DNA of 64,000 nucleotides from Asanoa siamensis (lineage in GTDB: Bacteria > Actinomycetota > Actinomycetes > Mycobacteriales > Micromonosporaceae), in assembly GCF_016862555.1 (NCBI RefSeq), contig NZ_BONE01000020.1:55651-119650 (forward strand), given 5' to 3'. The position numbers were made by a program, and so were the translations under genes. Of this stretch, positions 61,312-64,000 are shown piece by piece. Each line of letters opens with the position of its first letter. Position 1 is the stretch's first letter. Below the pieces are notes generated by a model, which saw only the letters and a list, made by a program, of their open reading frames with translations, ran no database searches and had not been told where the DNA came from.

Positions 61312-61728
61312 TCAGTTCTTCAGGGCGATGTCCTGGACGATGGTGCCGCACCGCACGTCCTGGCCACCCGCTCCATTGCGTTCACAGACCTGCATCGAGA
61401 CCCACCTGCCCTCGGGGATGAAGACGTTGACCGATACCGAGCAGGTACCGCTGCCGCCGGCGGCATGCCGTTCGATCAGGCCGCCACCCTGCCACCAGAT
61501 GTAGCCGACCGCCCGGTGCCCGTCGCCGGAGCCGTTGTCGCAGGCCCTGAAGGGTGAGTACTGACCGGCGTTGGCCCAGTACGCCGAACCGTAGCCCTGG
61601 TAGTAGCCGTCTGCCGAGTAGGCCTGCATCTCGTCCGCGGCCATCGCCGCACCCGGAGCGGCCACCAGCCCGGCGACCGTGAGCACCATCGCGAGCAGCG
61701 CGCCCCCGAACCAACGCGACTTCTTCAT
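61312..61728 (-). CDS. Small secreted protein with two probable disulfides
   Basis: A 138-residue protein. GGAGG precedes ATG 61728. The signal peptide MKKSRWFGGALLAMVLTVAG ... AAMA is cleaved at about residue 35. The mature part of about 104 residues is rich in Gly, Tyr, Trp and has four Cys (RACDNG, GTCSV, QVCERN, VRCGT), enough for two disulfides. It resembles small extracellular proteins of actinobacteria of unknown function; beta-sandwich or inhibitor-like folds are possible. Confidence 0.8.
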   Translation of the reverse strand: MKKSRWFGGALLAMVLTVAGLVAAPGAAMAADEMQAYSADGYYQGYGSAYWANAGQYSPFRACDNGSGDGHRAVGYIWWQGGGLIERHAAGGSGTCSVSVNVFIPEGRWVSMQVCERNGAGGQDVRCGTIVQDIALKN

Positions 61729-61766
61729 CCGCACACCTCCGTCGACGACGACCGCAGTGGCCGTCA

Positions 61767-61827
61767 CGAACGATGTTCGGCCAGAGTTCATCGACGATCC
61801 AAGATGTTCGAACAACCTCGAACGAAC
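61767..61827. promoter_or_regulatory. Cluster of six CGAAC/GTTCG half-sites
   Basis: CGAAC occurs at 61767, 61809, 61819, 61823 and GTTCG at 61775 and 61806. They include the dyad CGAAC-GAT-GTTCG and the perfect palindrome TGTTCGAACA. It sits upstream of the secreted-protein gene and downstream of the radical-SAM gene. It resembles an operator for a dimeric regulator; the spacing differs from the actinobacterial LexA box (GAAC-N4-GTTC). Confidence 0.5.
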
Positions 61828-61855
61828 TCGGACACCGCTGGGCGGCAGTCCCCGC

Positions 61856-63163
61856 CTACGCGTCGGCGGGCAGCGAGTCCATGAAGGAGCTCACCGAGAA
61901 GACCGCTCGCCCGGGGCCGGCCGGCCCGTACCCGGGTGGGCTGGAAAGGCCGTTCGCCTCCATCACCGCGCGGTAGGTCTCCAGGAGCCGCACGTGGTAT
62001 TCGAGCGGCGCGCCCTCCGGGTTGGCCTTGCCGAGCGGCGTCGTCGGCTCCGGGCACCAGGTCGTGAAGCGCGGGGTGATGCCGCGCGACATGAAGTAGG
62101 TCAGGCCCTCCTCGGTCGAGGCGATCGCCTCGTCGACCGTGGTGAAGCCCGCCGGGGCGGCCATCTCGACTCCCGCCACGAAGTTCGGGATGACGTTACG
62201 CGGCCCGAACACCTCGGCCGAGTCGAGGATGCGGCGGTGCCACTCCTCGCGGCCGACGTAGCGCTCCTTGCCCGGGCAGTACAGCTCGAACAGCCGCTTG
62301 TCCCACACCTCGTAGTTGGGGTGGTAGATCTGGATGCCGTAGTCCTTGAACCGCTGCACGTCGGCCCGCGGCAGCGCCTGGGCGACCACCTTGCCGATCC
62401 AGCGCCCCGGGAAACGCTCCTCGATCGCCTGCGCGTACTGGCCGTAGAAGTCGGCCTCGGCCTTGCCGCCGACGTGCGAGGTGATGCTGCCGCCGGTCAA
62501 CGTGTAGGCCGTCGACGTCCGCGCCGTGTCGTGCGCGTCGATGATGGCGAGCGCTTCCAGGATCTCGTCGACCGGCTTGACCCCCGTGTACGGGCGACCC
62601 GCCGCCTTGTGCTGGCGCCAGTTGTGGTTGATGTCGCAGTACTGGCACTCCTCCTTGGCGCCGAAGTACTGACATACCCGAAACGCCGTCAGGTAGATGA
62701 GGTAGCCCCACTGGATGGTCGGCGCGACCTCCATGACCGATTTGCCGTTGGCCAGCGTGTGCCGGTAGTAGTCCGGCATCGGCGGCAGGCCGACGTCGGC
62801 GATCGGCCGGTCGTCGAGGTGGAGCCGCAGCCGGCCGTCGTCGGACGTCTTCACGCGGTACGGCGAGCTCGGGTTGATCCGCACCGAGACGACCGTGCGG
62901 CGCAGGTCGTACGGGCCGCCGGTCAGCACGATCTCCTCCGGCGGCCGGCGCAGCGCGGCGGTGCCGAGCTCGGGCAGCGTGCGGTGGTCGAACGAGAAGA
63001 TGAAGTACGACTTCGGCTTGACGTCGCCGCCCTCGTTGTCGGTCAGCGCCGAGTCGTCGAACGCCATGCCACCGCGGAGCAGGTCCTCCTTGATGACCGC
63101 TTCCCGCGGGACGTGCGGGAAACGACCCATCAGATCTTCGACCAGCTCGGTACGCGATGCCAT
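61856..63163 (-). CDS. Radical-SAM family enzyme with C-x8-C-x2-C motif
   Basis: A 435-residue protein from ATG 63163 (in-frame starts at 63172 and 63184 are also possible). The cluster motif is Cys164-x8-Cys173-x2-Cys176 in FRVCQYFGAKEECQYCDIN, rather than the usual C-x3-C-x2-C. Further radical-SAM-type features are TLTGGSI and a TIM-barrel pattern with conserved Tyr/Pro (YHPNYEVWDKRLFELYCPGKERYVGREEW). The N-terminal about 150 residues are an extra domain. The family is recognisable, but the reaction is not. There is no obvious partner gene beside it. A hairpin precedes it at 63211. Confidence 0.8.
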   Translation of the reverse strand: MASRTELVEDLMGRFPHVPREAVIKEDLLRGGMAFDDSALTDNEGGDVKPKSYFIFSFDHRTLPELGTAALRRPPEEIVLTGGPYDLRRTVVSVRINPSSPYRVKTSDDGRLRLHLDDRPIADVGLPPMPDYYRHTLANGKSVMEVAPTIQWGYLIYLTAFRVCQYFGAKEECQYCDINHNWRQHKAAGRPYTGVKPVDEILEALAIIDAHDTARTSTAYTLTGGSITSHVGGKAEADFYGQYAQAIEERFPGRWIGKVVAQALPRADVQRFKDYGIQIYHPNYEVWDKRLFELYCPGKERYVGREEWHRRILDSAEVFGPRNVIPNFVAGVEMAAPAGFTTVDEAIASTEEGLTYFMSRGITPRFTTWCPEPTTPLGKANPEGAPLEYHVRLLETYRAVMEANGLSSPPGYGPAGPGRAVFSVSSFMDSLPADA

Positions 63164-63210
63164 ACGACCCATCGAACACGCCACCCGACCACGACGCCAA
63201 CTCGGGTGGA

Positions 63211-63232
63211 GGGTGTGTCGCCTCGCACACCC
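63211..63232. other. Hairpin in the leader of the radical-SAM gene
   Basis: GGGTGTG and CACACCC frame an 8-base loop (one internal CG/CG pairing possible). It lies about 48 bases upstream of ATG 63163. The role is unknown. Confidence 0.4.
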
Positions 63233-63240
63233 GTCCTTGA

Positions 63241-63540
63241 CATGAACCCTGGACCGACGATGTGCGCGTTCCTGCCCGTCCCGACCCTCTGGCGCTGGAT
63301 GTAGTCGACGAACACCGTCATCCGATCGTTAGTGGCGAGCCATCGTCTCGGTGTCGCCGGCGGCCGCCTTCGGCGATCCGTTCGATCGGCCAACGTTCGC
63401 GCCACCGCTTGGGGTCTCCGGCGTCTTAGGCCTCCGCGAGCAGCTCCGCTCACCGTAACCAACTCATAGCCGCGGGCACGGAGCCCTTTATCATTTCCAC
63501 TTAGGCCGGGAACAACGACTAGCCGTTGTCGTCGCCTGCG
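63241..63540. other. Region without a recognisable gene
   Basis: Frames on both strands give no known domain and lack consistent G/C third positions. The only long minus frame (63130-63462) is Arg-rich and starts within unrelated sequence. Composition is visibly less GC-biased than the rest. It may hold remnants of an inserted element, but no terminal repeats or transposase motif are visible. Confidence 0.4.
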
Positions 63541-63789
63541 TCATGGGGGCTCTTCGAACTTGAGCGGGGTTGGGTGTTTGCGGTGGCAGGTTTCTGGTCC
63601 GAGGGCTCGTCGCCCGCGCCGCATTCGGTACATCCCGAGCACCGCGACAAAGAAGAGAACCGCTGCCATCTCTTGCCACGCCGACACGGTGCAATGTGGA
63701 GACCGGTGGGCGAGTCGGCGCAGGAACAGCATTCCGATCGGACATGTCAACACCAGCAGCGCCCAGCCGCCACAAGAGTCGCCTCTCAT
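63541..63789 (-). CDS. Possible small two-helix membrane protein
   Basis: An 82-residue frame with two hydrophobic segments (GWALLVLTCPIGMLFL and EMAAVLFFVAVLGMY), each followed by Arg/His-rich turns in accordance with the positive-inside rule. I do not recognise a family, and codon bias is weaker than in the neighbours, so it is tentative. Confidence 0.35.
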   Translation of the reverse strand: MRGDSCGGWALLVLTCPIGMLFLRRLAHRSPHCTVSAWQEMAAVLFFVAVLGMYRMRRGRRALGPETCHRKHPTPLKFEEPP

Positions 63790-63901
63790 GCCCAGACTGA
63801 GTCTCAGCAGGGTCGCGGAAGGTCAGGAGCCCCAACACGTCCGGACCGCTCATGGGCAGGGGCTCATACGGTTCGCTTCAGTTGCTGCCAGGGCCTGCAA
63901 T

Positions 63902-64000
63902 TCACACAACGCGCAGCGGCGTGGCCGGCTTCAGAGTCACCGCTTTCAGATTGATCTCGTAGGCGCCGGCCGAGGGCGCAAAAGTCGTCGATGGCGCGTA
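63902..64000 (-). CDS. C-terminal end of a gene that continues beyond the window
   Basis: The minus strand reads AYEINLKAVTLKPATPLRVV and ends at TGA 63904-63902. Typical codon bias and beta-strand-like alternation suggest a genuine C-terminus. The protein cannot be identified from 32 residues. Confidence 0.5.
   Translation of the reverse strand, partial: YAPSTTFAPSAGAYEINLKAVTLKPATPLRVV

Noticed and set aside
61767..61779. CGAAC-GAT-GTTCG as an SOS (LexA) box
   Set aside because: The actinobacterial LexA box needs four bases between GAAC and GTTC; here there are three.
1..64000. tRNA, rRNA, CRISPR arrays, IS elements and phage genes
   Set aside because: No cloverleaf-like sequences, ribosomal RNA motifs, regular spaced repeats or transposase/integrase motifs were found in the intergenic regions.

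Overview
The window is very GC-rich DNA with dense, often 4-bp-overlapping genes, third codon positions almost always G or C, and many start codons that sit directly behind a TANNNT -10 box. This, together with mycothiol-linked genes (an S-(hydroxymethyl)mycothiol dehydrogenase and a mycothiol-dependent isomerase-type domain), an F420/FMN luciferase-like oxidoreductase, DUF574 SAM methyltransferases and a DNRLRE-type secreted protein, points to a filamentous actinobacterium, most likely of the Micromonosporaceae. The genus is an inference.

Layout. 1-1.0 kb: two truncated genes meet at about position 800, an apparent rearrangement or assembly joint. 1.0-6.1 kb: NUDIX hydrolase, an MFS-SDR pair divergent from a LysR regulator, and a CPA1 Na+/H+ antiporter. 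6.2-12.2 kb: a 2-hydroxyacid oxidation cluster (FMN alpha-hydroxyacid oxidase, Fe-S protein, FAD oxidase, 83-aa unknown, LLM flavin oxidoreductase) followed by a YaaH-like transporter behind an AT-rich operator array. 12.2-16.4 kb: DUF574 methyltransferase and an alpha/beta-hydrolase plus cytosolic S41-like pair. 16.4-21 kb: a penicillin-acylase gene broken by an in-frame amber codon, then an anti-sigma/ECF sigma pair. 21-23.6 kb: a Zur-box-controlled zinc ABC importer whose binding protein and ATPase are both broken. 23.6-25.6 kb: small miscellaneous genes.

25.7-34.9 kb: a LacI-type regulator, a CUT1 sugar ABC importer and a GH127 beta-L-arabinofuranosidase-like enzyme. An identical 12-bp operator core overlaps the -35 region of both the regulator and the importer operon. 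Next to it is an unrelated ribose-class ABC importer. 34.9-40.8 kb: a complete mnhA(B)CDEFG (Mrp) antiporter operon with MnhB fused to MnhA. 40.8-48.7 kb: redox genes and regulators, S-(hydroxymethyl)mycothiol dehydrogenase, a macro-domain protein and a DNA alkylation repair protein. 48.7-51.2 kb: a 26-bp-stem perfect hairpin, a TetR/hydrolase pair with a visible operator, and a TPR-like protein.

51.2-61.1 kb is the most interesting region. It is a divergent, self-contained uptake and degradation locus: an Opp/Dpp-type transporter with all five components, an M19 dipeptidase-like protein, an M24 'pita-bread' hydrolase that has lost three of its five metal ligands, a prolyl-iminopeptidase-like hydrolase and a tandem-duplicated Lrp/AsnC regulator. 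The altered metal sites suggest that the substrate is not an ordinary dipeptide. 61.3-64 kb: a small secreted disulfide protein, a radical-SAM protein with an unusual C-x8-C-x2-C cluster motif, a poorly coding stretch, and the end of a further gene.

At least six genes carry single-site disruptions (near 800, 17,148, 21,170, 22,205, 29,318 and 40,925). They could be true decay or consensus errors, so the raw reads should decide before any of them is called a pseudogene.
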